In this document: piece after piece, positions 27,993-44,193 of the stretch
How positions within the stretch are numbered: position 1 is the stretch's first letter
How the letters are laid out: every line of letters begins with the position of its first letter
Origin: a bacterium
Lineage (GTDB): Bacteria; Planctomycetota; UBA1135; UBA2386
Reading direction: 5' to 3'
Assembly (NCBI GenBank): GCA_024743115.1
Contig: JANSXC010000022.1
Coordinates: 1-64,000 of the forward strand
DNA length: 64,000 nucleotides
Position numbers and translations under genes: made by a program
Notes under the pieces: generated by a model
Told to the model about the DNA's origin: nothing
Database searches by the model: none
The model's input: the letters and a program-made list of their open reading frames with translations, nothing else

Positions 27993-28011
27993 GAGGCCCT
28001 GAGAGGGCCTC
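27993..28011. other. Hairpin in the rpoC-rpsL gap
   Basis: GAGGCCCT (27993-28000) and AGGGCCTC (28004-28011) form a perfect 8-bp stem with a 3-nt loop, flanked by further CCCGGG-type pairing. It lies between the rpoC stop (28129) and the rpsL start (27956). There is no T run on the minus strand, so partial termination, RNA processing or attenuation are all possible. Confidence 0.5.
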
Positions 28012-28128
28012 GGGAGCCGGGTTTTGGGCGCGGAAGTCTAGGAACGTCCGCTGATCATTGCAATGGCGGAAGCGCGCAAAGGCGCCAACGCCGCGAAATC
28101 GCCGGGGGATTCCGGCTGCGGAGGTCGG

Positions 28129-32352
<4,224 letters not shown>

Positions 32353-32414
32353 CGGTTGCCTCAGTCAGTTGTGTGCGGTGCGGGATCGGGTGTTTCAGGC
32401 CTGCTGCGAGGCCC

Positions 32415-36125
<3,711 letters not shown>

Positions 36126-36454
36126 GCGATTCCACCTGCGGACCTCGGCCAGGAGGTCCCTTGCGGCCACTTACTCAACGGCCAAATGACAATGCGAGCC
36201 CGGGAAAGACATTCGAGTCGGATCCGGTGACGCAAGTCCCTCGCGACGAGGACGGACGACCGAATTCGACACACGGGATGGACCGGGCTCGAAGCCACCC
36301 CGCAAAAAGCGCACCAGCACGCGGCAAAGCGTACAAACGCACCGGCCCCGGCTGCAACCCTAAAAGGGCTGAGGCCGCCGGAACCGTGCGTTCACTGACC
36401 GTGGACCAACGTCTCCAGAGAGGCGATCGGCCCGCGGATCTCGCTGCAGCAGCA
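36126..36454. other. 329-bp rplL-rpoB intergenic leader
   Basis: No gene is seen. Just upstream of the rpoB Shine-Dalgarno there is a 7-bp hairpin (GGACCTC 36140-36146 with GAGGTCC 36153-36159). In many bacteria the rplL-rpoB gap holds an attenuator or RNase III site that lowers rpoBC expression relative to ribosomal proteins; a similar role here is inference. Confidence 0.45.
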
Positions 36455-36859
36455 CTACTTGAGCTCGACCGAAGCGCCGGCCTCGGTGAGCTTCTTTTCG
36501 AGCTCCGCAGCTTCTTCCTTGGCAACGCCTTCCTTGATCGGCTTCGGTGCTTCGTCGACGAGCGCCTTGGCCTCCTTGAGGCCCAGACCCGTGATTTCGC
36601 GCACGACCTTGATGACGTTGATCTTGGCGCTGCCGGCATCCTTGAGGACGACCGAGAACTCGGTCTGCTCCTCAGCGCCACCACCACCGTCACCACCACC
36701 ACCGGCAGCGGCGACCGCGACGGGCGCCGCGGCGCTAACGCCCCAGCGGTCTTCCATCGCCTTCACGAGCTGGGCGGCCTGGCCCAGGCTGAGGGCATCG
36801 ATCTTGGTGAAGATTTCCTCGAGGTCGGCGTCGAGGGTCACGGCTTCTGCGTCGGACAT
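36455..36859 (-). CDS. rplL: 50S ribosomal protein L7/L12
   Basis: 134-aa stalk protein that recruits translational GTPases. The start at MSDAEAVTLD has GGAG 7 nt upstream; the open frame extends further but without similarity. The N-terminal dimerisation domain is followed by an Ala/Gly-rich hinge (AAAGGGGDGGGG), then the C-terminal domain with KINVIKVVREITGLGLKEAK. It follows rplJ by 102 bp. Confidence 0.97.
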   Translation of the reverse strand: MSDAEAVTLDADLEEIFTKIDALSLGQAAQLVKAMEDRWGVSAAAPVAVAAAGGGGDGGGGAEEQTEFSVVLKDAGSAKINVIKVVREITGLGLKEAKALVDEAPKPIKEGVAKEEAAELEKKLTEAGASVELK

Positions 36860-36961
36860 AATGAACTCCGGATGGTGCGCTGCCCCACGCGGCGGGGGCA
36901 AGGGTGCGAATGGGATTGGGTCAGTTGGTCAGGGCGATCGCGATCGATTGCTCGATCTCGG

Positions 36962-37483
36962 TTACTCGCCCTTGTCGATCTTGGCTTGAATGCAACGCGC
37001 CATGCCACCGGCAACGGCGTTGAGAACGGAAGCGAGCGAGCGCGCCGGGCCACTGATGGCCTGCACGATCTGCGTGTTGACGGTGTCGCGATCCGGCAGC
37101 TCCGCGAGCATCTGCGCGTCGTCGCCGGCGTAGACGGTGCCTTCGACGACACCGCCGCGGATAGCGATCGGCGCGTCCTTGGTCTTCTTGATCCACTCCT
37201 TGAGGATCTTGGCCGCCTTGATGGCGCCCTCCTCCTCGGCGATCGCAAAGCCGCAGCGACCCTTGAGGGAATCGCCGAGGCCGGGGCTGACGTCCGCGAG
37301 CGCGCGCTTCGCGAGGCGCGTGCGCACGAGGCGGTACTGCACCCCCGCTTCGCGGAGCTGAGTGCGGATCTCGATGTCCTGCTTGGGATCGACGGCGCCG
37401 TGCTCGACGACGACGCACGAACCCATCTCCTGGAAGGTCGCTTCCAGGTCTTTGACGAGGCTCTGGTTGACGATGTTCGGCAT
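36962..37483 (-). CDS. rplJ: 50S ribosomal protein L10
   Basis: 173-aa stalk-base protein that binds 23S rRNA and L7/L12 dimers. It opens with MPNIVNQSLVKDLEATF, has the VVEHGAVDP and RLVRTRLAKRAL segments and an Ala/Gly-rich C-terminal helix region. The spacing to rplA is only 11 bp, so there is no room for a separate L10 leader; any feedback control by L10 must act elsewhere in the operon. Confidence 0.96.
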   Translation of the reverse strand: MPNIVNQSLVKDLEATFQEMGSCVVVEHGAVDPKQDIEIRTQLREAGVQYRLVRTRLAKRALADVSPGLGDSLKGRCGFAIAEEEGAIKAAKILKEWIKKTKDAPIAIRGGVVEGTVYAGDDAQMLAELPDRDTVNTQIVQAISGPARSLASVLNAVAGGMARCIQAKIDKGE

Positions 37484-37494
37484 GATGAGGCTCC

Positions 37495-38181
37495 CTACTC
37501 GACGGCCAGCTGGACGCCGGGGCCCATGCTCGTGGAAATGGTGACCTTGCGGATGAACGAACCCTTCGCCTGCGACGGCCGCAGCCCGCGAAGGTGGTCG
37601 ACGAACGCAGTGAGGTTCTCGGCGAGATCCCCGGCCGCGAACGACTTCTTGCCGATCGCGGCGTGGATGTTCGCGCCCGAATCGGTGCGGAACTCGATCT
37701 TGCCCGCCTTGAACTCCTTGACGGCCGCCGCGACGTTGGGCGTCACGGTGCCGGCCTTCGGCGACGGCATCTTGCCCTGCGGGCCGAGGACCTTACCGAG
37801 CTTGCCGACGAACCGCATCATGTCGGGCGACGCGATCGTCATGTCGAAGTCGGTAAAGCCTTTCTCGATCTTCTCGGCGAGGTCGGCGGCACCGACGTAG
37901 TCCGCGCCAGCGGCCTCGGCCTCCTTGGCCTTGTCGCCGTCGGCGAACACCGCGATCTTGATCGACTTGCCGGTGCCGTTGGGCAGGCTCACCGAGCCAC
38001 GAACCAGCTGGTCGGTCTTCTTGGGGTCGATGCCAATACGCACCGCCACCTCGACCGATTCATCGAACTTCGGACCCGGCAACGACTTGAGCAACTCCAT
38101 GCCCTCGTTGAGGACGTAGCGCTTGCCGCCGTCGACCTGACTCTGCGCCTTCTGGAAGCGCCGACTCTGCTTCTTGGCCAT
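37495..38181 (-). CDS. rplA: 50S ribosomal protein L1
   Basis: 228-aa protein of the mobile L1 stalk. Conserved features are FDESVEVAVRIGIDPKKTDQ, the VGKLGKVLGPQGKMPSPKAGT loop and GSFIRKVTISTSMGPG near the end. Its ATG overlaps the rplK TGA by one base (TGATG), so translation is coupled. In E. coli L1 represses this pair by binding the leader; the upstream region here is structured but no L1 site could be identified. Confidence 0.98.
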   Translation of the reverse strand: MAKKQSRRFQKAQSQVDGGKRYVLNEGMELLKSLPGPKFDESVEVAVRIGIDPKKTDQLVRGSVSLPNGTGKSIKIAVFADGDKAKEAEAAGADYVGAADLAEKIEKGFTDFDMTIASPDMMRFVGKLGKVLGPQGKMPSPKAGTVTPNVAAAVKEFKAGKIEFRTDSGANIHAAIGKKSFAAGDLAENLTAFVDHLRGLRPSQAKGSFIRKVTISTSMGPGVQLAVE

Positions 38182-38606
38182 CAGTCCACCACCTGGATGC
38201 CACAGGAACGAGCGGAGCCTTCGATCATCCGCATCGCGCCCTCGATGTCGTTGCTGTTGAGGTCCTTCGCCTTGATCTCGGCGATCTCCTTGACCTGCGC
38301 GCGCGTCACCTTGCCGACGATCTCACTGCCGGTGGCGTTCGCGGCCTTGGCCAGGCCCGCGGCCTTCTTGAGCAACACGCCCGCGGGCGGCGACTTGTAC
38401 TCCAGCGAGAAGGTCCGGTCTTTGTAGACCGAGATGATGACCGGGATGATCATCCCCTGCTGCGCCCGAGTGTCGTCGTTGAACTGCTTGACGAACTGCC
38501 CGATGTTGATGCCGTGCTGACCCAGCGCGGGGCCGACGGGCGGCGCAGGGGTGGCCTGCCCGGCAGGGCACTGGAGCTTGACCGTTGCGGTGACTTCTTT
38601 CGCCAT
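38181..38606 (-). CDS. rplK: 50S ribosomal protein L11
   Basis: 141-aa GTPase-centre protein. Typical sequence: PAPPVGPALGQHGINIGQFV, KSPPAGVLLKKAAG and the C-terminal DIEGAMRMIEGSARSCGI. It begins the rplKAJL-rpoBC series after a 421-bp gap that separates it from the porin gene. Normally rplK follows nusG directly, so the insertion upstream is notable. Confidence 0.98.
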   Translation of the reverse strand: MAKEVTATVKLQCPAGQATPAPPVGPALGQHGINIGQFVKQFNDDTRAQQGMIIPVIISVYKDRTFSLEYKSPPAGVLLKKAAGLAKAANATGSEIVGKVTRAQVKEIAEIKAKDLNSNDIEGAMRMIEGSARSCGIQVVD

Positions 38607-39027
38607 TTGCTGTCTCTCAGCGGTTCAGGCGGCCGAACTCGCGGTCCGACCTCCCACTACAAGAGGATTCCGCGCCGGCTGCCGAGAGGGTCTCGACCGC
38701 TTCCGCCGCGGGAAAGGGCGGAGCATGAAACCAAGCGGCCCCTGAGGAGTCAACTGGAAACCGAGGCGACAATCCGAAACCTGCGGACTCCCCTCCGATC
38801 GGCCGCGCAAGCGAACGAGCGGGGGTACAAGGCCAGGGCGACGGGACGAGGCCCCGCCGCCCTGACCGCTCATCACTGCGTGTCTCAAACGGGGCAGTAG
38901 CTCGCTGGGCCACGCCCCTACTGACACTACGCAGTGGCCTTAACGGACCGTTCAGCAATCATGCAAGATACTTGGGAGAAACCATTTACGGAACTTCTTC
39001 CCAGCCTGGATCAGGCGCCGATCGCAA
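38607..39027. promoter_or_regulatory. 421-bp leader with probable rplK operon promoter
   Basis: No gene is seen. On the minus strand TTGACT (38748-38753) and TTTCAT (38725-38730) are separated by 17 nt, a plausible sigma70-type promoter about 118 nt upstream of rplK. Further upstream, CACTGCGT (about 38873) and ACGCAGTG (about 38929) enclose nested G/C-rich pairs, so the RNA here may be structured. This could end the porin transcript or act in the leader; neither is proved. Confidence 0.4.
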
Positions 39028-40362
39028 TCAGAACGAGATGTCCCACTGCAGCCGGACCCGACTCGTCGACTTGTCGCTGCCGAGCACGTTGTCGTCGAGC
39101 GTCAGGTACGAGACGTCGAGCGTGAGCTTGTTGTTGTGGCCCGCGAAGAACCAGTTGGCGGCCACCGTGAACTCCTGCCGCTCGTTGTCACTGGTGCGCA
39201 TCATCTCGTTCGGCTCCTTGACCCACGCGTAGCGGGCCGCGAGCTCGAGCTCCTCCGGGAAGCACTCGCACATCTCATGGAAGAAGTAGCCGGCCTGCGT
39301 GTAGAGGCCATACATGTCGGTCTCCCGACCCCGCATGCCGTAGGCCATGCTCTTGTCGGTGATGCTCTTCCAGTGGAACTCGTTCTGGGTCGAGAAGCCC
39401 TGGTACTTGAACGCGAACTCCGCCACGGCCTGATTGATCCGGTGCTGGGCGTTCATCGCGCTCGACACACTGTCGAAACCATCGAGGTTGCCGCCGCCGC
39501 TCGAGGACCAGCGCGTCGCTCGCCCGGTGTGGGTTGCGGCACCCAGCGCAAACGTGCCCGTGGGCTTCTCCGTGCGCTCGACGTCCGTCTGCCGCAACGG
39601 CAGGTCGCGACCGAGGAAGTTCCACTGCAGGCGCGTCACGTACATCAGATTGCGATCGTCATTGGCGACACCGCGACCTTCGCCAGTAAACGCGCCGACG
39701 TAGTAGCGGAAGTCGGCGGCCGTACCCTCGAACAGGCGGCCGCGGACGCCCGCACCCATCTGGCGATCGATCGTGAAGGGCCGATTGACGATCGACCGCT
39801 CGACGAACTGCTGGCGCCCCGAAGAGTCGACGCGCTCACGGTTGTAGTCGATCTTCCACTGGCCGACGCGGATGCCGAAGGCCTTGCTCTTGGCGACGTC
39901 GATGCGCCAGTCGATCACGCGTGAGCTCGCGCCTGCGCTCGAACTGCCGGAGGAGCGGGTCGGCTGCAGATCGACCTCGAAGTAGTACTTCAGCCAAGGA
40001 CGGTAGCCGTGACCGCCGATCTTCATGCGGACGCGGCGGAGCTCGCCAGTGGCCTTGTCGGAAGCTTCGAAGTCATCCACCTGGCGGGGATCACTGCGCG
40101 TCGGCTGGGTGAACCGGATCTGAGCGCGCCATTGCAGGTTGGTCTGGAAGTTTCCGTCCTGCGACTCGAGACGGAAGCCCTTCTTGCCGTAGCTGGCCTT
40201 CGCCCAACCTTGCGTCTCGAAGTACTTCTGGATCGCGGCCGCGATCTCGGAATCGCCCGGCCCGGCGGGGTCTTGGCCACCGGCGGATCCGACCGGCGAC
40301 TGGGCCACCAGGAGACTACTGACGGAGAGGAACGAGAGGACGATTTCGCGTGTTCTTGGCAT
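39028..40362 (-). CDS. Phosphate-selective porin O/P family outer-membrane protein
   Basis: 444-aa outer-membrane beta-barrel. The ATG at 40362 has GAGG 5 nt upstream and gives a signal peptide (MPRTREIVLSFLSVSSLLVA). The body shows the alternating aromatic/polar strands and landmarks of the OprO/OprP (Porin_O_P) family: KGFRLESQDGNFQTNLQWRA, a RVRMKIGGHGYRPWLKYYFE block, IRVGQWKIDYNRE and FVERSIVNRPF, ending in a C-terminal aromatic residue (QWDISF). Such porins take up phosphate, pyrophosphate or other anions. An array of Pho-box-like repeats lies upstream, supporting a phosphate role. It is placed between nusG and rplK, where bacteria usually have no gene. Confidence 0.88.
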   Translation of the reverse strand: MPRTREIVLSFLSVSSLLVAQSPVGSAGGQDPAGPGDSEIAAAIQKYFETQGWAKASYGKKGFRLESQDGNFQTNLQWRAQIRFTQPTRSDPRQVDDFEASDKATGELRRVRMKIGGHGYRPWLKYYFEVDLQPTRSSGSSSAGASSRVIDWRIDVAKSKAFGIRVGQWKIDYNRERVDSSGRQQFVERSIVNRPFTIDRQMGAGVRGRLFEGTAADFRYYVGAFTGEGRGVANDDRNLMYVTRLQWNFLGRDLPLRQTDVERTEKPTGTFALGAATHTGRATRWSSSGGGNLDGFDSVSSAMNAQHRINQAVAEFAFKYQGFSTQNEFHWKSITDKSMAYGMRGRETDMYGLYTQAGYFFHEMCECFPEELELAARYAWVKEPNEMMRTSDNERQEFTVAANWFFAGHNNKLTLDVSYLTLDDNVLGSDKSTSRVRLQWDISF

Positions 40363-40424
40363 GGACCTCACCCTCTGCAAACGAGGGGCTGCAATCATGG
40401 ACGCGGATAACGAATAGGCAGCCC

Positions 40425-40475
40425 CATGAAGAAGCCATGAAGGTGCTTTGGACCTTCCATCAAGAAGCGATGAAC
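40425..40475 (-). promoter_or_regulatory. Pho-box-like 11-nt repeat array upstream of the porin
   Basis: On the minus strand, 7-mers recur every 11 nt: GTTCATC, CTTGATG, a poor copy (GTCCAAA), CTTCATG and CTTCATG, with the 4-nt spacer GCTT inside both good pairs. This is the architecture of PhoB/PhoP sites (7-mer plus 4-nt spacer), and GTTCATC is one base from the Streptomyces PHO-box unit GTTCACC. A TATTCG/TTATCC -10-like stretch follows about 8-14 nt downstream. The array lies 63-113 nt before the ATG of the phosphate-type porin. The regulator is not in the window. Confidence 0.6.
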
Positions 40476-40696
40476 GCCCCGAGGGCTTCGCCGGACCACC
40501 TGGTTACACCCAAGACGCGGTAAGGCGAGACCGACCGAGAGTGAGTGCGTTCGACCTGGCCGACACCCGCTTCGTCGCGAAAACCGCCGCAACGCATGGC
40601 CCCATGCCCCCTATCCCGCCACCTCAGAGCGGATCACGCCGACGCCCCGCGAAGGCCTTCGTGGATCAACCGCCTGGGCCGCGGCAGCCAACACCC

Positions 40697-40803
40697 GGCT
40701 CAGAATCTGAGCGGCGCGCCGAAGGCGCGCGGTTTGGCCCTGGAACGGTTTGGCCCTGGAACGGCTAGGCCCTGAGACGGTTTGGCCGCGCTAGCGGGCC
40801 AAG
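40697..40803. repeat. Hairpin and 16-bp tandem repeat cluster downstream of nusG
   Basis: Three hairpins (GCTCAG/CTGAGC; GCGCGCC/GGCGCGC, which on the minus strand closes a UUCG loop; TTGGCC/GGCCAA) surround a tandem repeat with unit GGTTTGGCCCTGGAAC at 40731 and 40747, a variant at 40763, and a partial copy at 40779. It follows the nusG stop on the minus strand. Transcription termination or RNA stabilisation is possible; there is no T run. Confidence 0.6.
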
Positions 40804-40809
40804 CCCGTG

Positions 40810-41574
40810 TCAGATCGGCTCGACTTCCCAGTAGCCGAGGCTGAGCGGCGTCGGGCGGCCGAAGAAGTTCACGCTGACGTCCAGCGTGCCCTTGTCGGGA
40901 TGCACCTCTTCGACGGTCGCGTCCGTGTTCTCGAACGCGCCGGTCTTGATCTTCACCCGGTCGCCCTTCTTGTACTGGACGGCGACCTTCGGTTGCTCCT
41001 TGCTCGCGTCCATCGTCGCCAGCACCTTCTCGACGTCCTCCGCTTTGGCAGGGGTCGGCTGGGCGTGGCCGCCGACGAAGTCGCCGAAACCCGGCGTCTC
41101 GCGCAGCACGAACCAGACGTCGTCGTTGAGCTTCATCTGGACCATCAGATAGCCCGGGTAGAGCTTGCGACGCTTGACCGTCTTCTTGCCGGCGCGATGG
41201 TCGGCGATGGTCTCGGTCGGCACGACGAGCTGCGGCACGTGCTCTTCGAGCCCGTTCTGCTTGAGGCGCCGCACCATGTTCTCGCGAATGCGATCCTCGC
41301 GACCGACCTGCACACGCAGGAAGTACCACTCGAGCTTGGCTTCGGGAGCGCCCTCGGCGCCCAACATGCCCTCGCCGGCTTCGTCGCCGCTCGCGGCGTA
41401 GCCAGAACTCGCGGCGGAACCCGCGCCGCCGTCACCTGGCTCGACGTTCGACGAATCGCCAGAGGTGTCGTTCCCAGAGGTGTCGTTCCCAGTGGTGTCG
41501 TTCCCGTCGGGGATGTCGGAGCTGGTGACGTCGGGGTTGGGGTTGTCGCCGCCGGGAATCCCGTCGCCGCTCAT
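40810..41574 (-). CDS. nusG: Transcription termination/antitermination factor NusG with long acidic N-terminal extension
   Basis: 254-aa NusG. The NGN domain begins at about residue 80 (EWYFLRVQVGREDRIRENM) and contains KLYPGYLMVQM and ETPGFGDFVGG. The KOW domain is KGDRVKIKTGAFENTDATVEEV near the C-terminus. It is preceded by about 77 residues rich in Gly, Asp, Ser and Thr, including a GNDTSGNDTSG repeat. The ATG at 41574 overlaps the secE stop by one base (TGATG), so the extension is probably translated. It binds RNA polymerase and Rho or ribosomal S10. The extension has no recognisable fold and is probably disordered. Confidence 0.95.
   Translation of the reverse strand: MSGDGIPGGDNPNPDVTSSDIPDGNDTTGNDTSGNDTSGDSSNVEPGDGGAGSAASSGYAASGDEAGEGMLGAEGAPEAKLEWYFLRVQVGREDRIRENMVRRLKQNGLEEHVPQLVVPTETIADHRAGKKTVKRRKLYPGYLMVQMKLNDDVWFVLRETPGFGDFVGGHAQPTPAKAEDVEKVLATMDASKEQPKVAVQYKKGDRVKIKTGAFENTDATVEEVHPDKGTLDVSVNFFGRPTPLSLGYWEVEPI
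41461..41505. repeat. Three 15-bp tandem repeats inside nusG
   Basis: Units AGAGGTGTCGTTCCC, the same again, and AGTGGTGTCGTTCCC lie head to tail. They encode the Gly-Asn-Asp-Thr-Ser/Thr units of the disordered NusG extension. In-frame length variation between strains is possible. Confidence 0.85.
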
Positions 41575-42014
41575 CAGCCCTGCCCCCCGGCCGCCAGGTA
41601 GGTCATGATCGAACTGAAGAGCAGGTCGACGCCGGTCAGGAACAGGAACAACACGACTACCATGCTGGTGACCGCCATCGTGCCCTGCGCGACCTCGCCC
41701 CAGCCGGGCCACGTGACCTTCTGCATCTCACCCTCGGTGTCGATGAGCAGGTCGGCAACCTTCGGCTTGTTGAGGATGCGAGACAGCACGAACAGCACCG
41801 CGGCCAGCAGACCGGCCGCGATCAGGGTCGAAATCCGCAGCTGCGTCACGAGCGGGAAGTTGTCGACCAACACCGTGTCGGAGGCCTTGCCCATCCAGCC
41901 ACTGATGTTGTCGGCGAGACCGCCGCTGTTGAAGAAGCCGTAGCCGAGCAGCAACGCCACCACCCAGAAGGCGATCATGCGGGCGTAGCGCCCCTGGTTC
42001 TTGCGATAACTCAC
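41574..42014 (-). CDS. secE: Preprotein translocase subunit SecE (three-helix form)
   Basis: 146-aa subunit of the SecYEG channel. The essential C-terminal part has the amphipathic EMQKVTWPGWGEV motif followed by the conserved transmembrane helix (about 110-132). Two additional hydrophobic segments lie upstream (about 13-29 and 60-80), as in long SecE proteins such as that of E. coli. It follows tRNA-Trp and precedes nusG with a one-base overlap. I see no rpmG (L33) gene, which often lies between tuf and secE. Confidence 0.93.
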   Translation of the reverse strand: MSYRKNQGRYARMIAFWVVALLLGYGFFNSGGLADNISGWMGKASDTVLVDNFPLVTQLRISTLIAAGLLAAVLFVLSRILNKPKVADLLIDTEGEMQKVTWPGWGEVAQGTMAVTSMVVVLFLFLTGVDLLFSSIMTYLAAGGQG

Positions 42015-42068
42015 TGTGCTCGTGCGCGGATGTTCGAAGTCGGGGTTGGTTACGTGAGACTCACGGAG

Positions 42069-42144
42069 TGGCAGGGCAGCAAGGACTCGAACCCTGAACC
42101 GGTTGATTTGGAATCAACTGCTCTACCAATTGAGCTACTACCCT
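42069..42144 (-). tRNA. tRNA-Trp (anticodon CCA)
   Basis: Cloverleaf on the minus strand: acceptor AGGGTAG/CTGCCCT, D arm with AGCTCAATTGGTAGAGC, anticodon loop TTCCAAA on a GTTGA/TCAAC stem, T arm GGTTCGAGTCC. The discriminator is G, as expected for Trp, and the CCA end is encoded. It lies between tuf and secE, its usual place. Confidence 0.97.
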
Positions 42145-42281
42145 CCGAATTGTCAGAGACCGACGGCTACCCCGAGGTGACCGCCGGCCTCGCATGGTAC
42201 ACCGAGCCGCGATGGACTCAGCGCGCCATTCCGGATCTTCTCGCTACCGGCAACCCGGCAGCACGAAGACCCGGCGCCTGA

Positions 42282-43460
<1,179 letters not shown>

Positions 43461-43493
43461 GATAGTCTAGAAACAGGTGAAGCGGATTTCAGA

Positions 43494-43568
<75 letters not shown>

Positions 43569-43596
43569 AGCGATTCAGTCAAAAAGAACTGCGTTC

Positions 43597-43670
43597 TGGA
43601 GCGGGTGAAGGGAATCGAACCCTCGTCACCAGTTTGGAAGACTGGAGCTCTACCATTGAGCTACACCCGC
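43597..43670 (-). tRNA. tRNA-Gly (anticodon TCC)
   Basis: Acceptor GCGGGTG/CACCCGC; anticodon loop CTTCCAA on a CCAGT/ACTGG stem; T arm GGTTCGATTCC; discriminator T with encoded CCA. Equivalent to E. coli glyT. Confidence 0.97.
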
Positions 43671-43770
43671 ATCCTTCGGCGGAAGAATGCGATCAGAAGT
43701 GTGGTAGCACAGGAACGCGGATTGCCTCCCGACCGACGACTGCCGCGAGGCCGACAGCCGGAGGGGAAAC

Positions 43771-43855
43771 TGGTGGGCGGAGCAGGATTCGAACCTGCGA
43801 AGGCTGAGCCGCCAGATTTACAGTCTGGTCCATTTGACCGCTTTGGTATCCGCCC
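43771..43855 (-). tRNA. tRNA-Tyr (anticodon GTA)
   Basis: Class II tRNA with a long variable arm. Acceptor GGGCGGA/TCCGCCC, anticodon loop CTGTAAA on a CCAGA/TCTGG stem, T arm GGTTCGAATCC, discriminator A with encoded CCA. Equivalent to E. coli tyrU. Confidence 0.97.
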
Positions 43856-43983
43856 GAAGTTGCGTTCGTGCGCTCCTTTCCTTCGACTGCGAGCCCGCGA
43901 GCCCGGCTCCCCGGACCGTCGCTGACCGTGTCCGAAACACGGCCGTCGAGGGCCAGATGAAGTCCGATTCGTAGCGTCCTGAC

Positions 43984-44060
43984 TGGAGCTAGCGATGGGA
44001 CTCGAACCCATAACCTCTTGATTACAAATCAAGAGCTCTACCGGATTGAGCTACGCTAGC
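43984..44060 (-). tRNA. tRNA-Thr (anticodon TGT)
   Basis: Acceptor GCTAGCG/CGCTAGC; anticodon loop TTTGTAA on a CTTGA/TCAAG stem; T arm GGTTCGAGTCC; discriminator T with encoded CCA. First tRNA of the cluster, equivalent to E. coli thrU. Confidence 0.97.
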
Positions 44061-44089
44061 GGGCTTGTCGCCTTGGGAAAGGCCGAGGG

Positions 44090-44117
44090 AGGATACCGAC
44101 GGCCTGGGGCAGTTCAA
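44090..44117 (-). promoter_or_regulatory. Probable promoter of the tRNA-tuf cluster
   Basis: On the minus strand TTGAAC (44112-44117), 16 nt, TATCCT (44090-44095), then a GC-rich stretch before the first tRNA at 44060. The position and GC-rich discriminator fit a stringently controlled stable-RNA promoter; the boxes match consensus at four of six positions each. Confidence 0.4.
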
Positions 44118-44193
44118 GCGCACCCAGGGGCATTTTTTGGCTCGGCGCATGGGCTCCGCGCCGACCGTCGCGGAGCCGCGACGCGCGGCGGGG

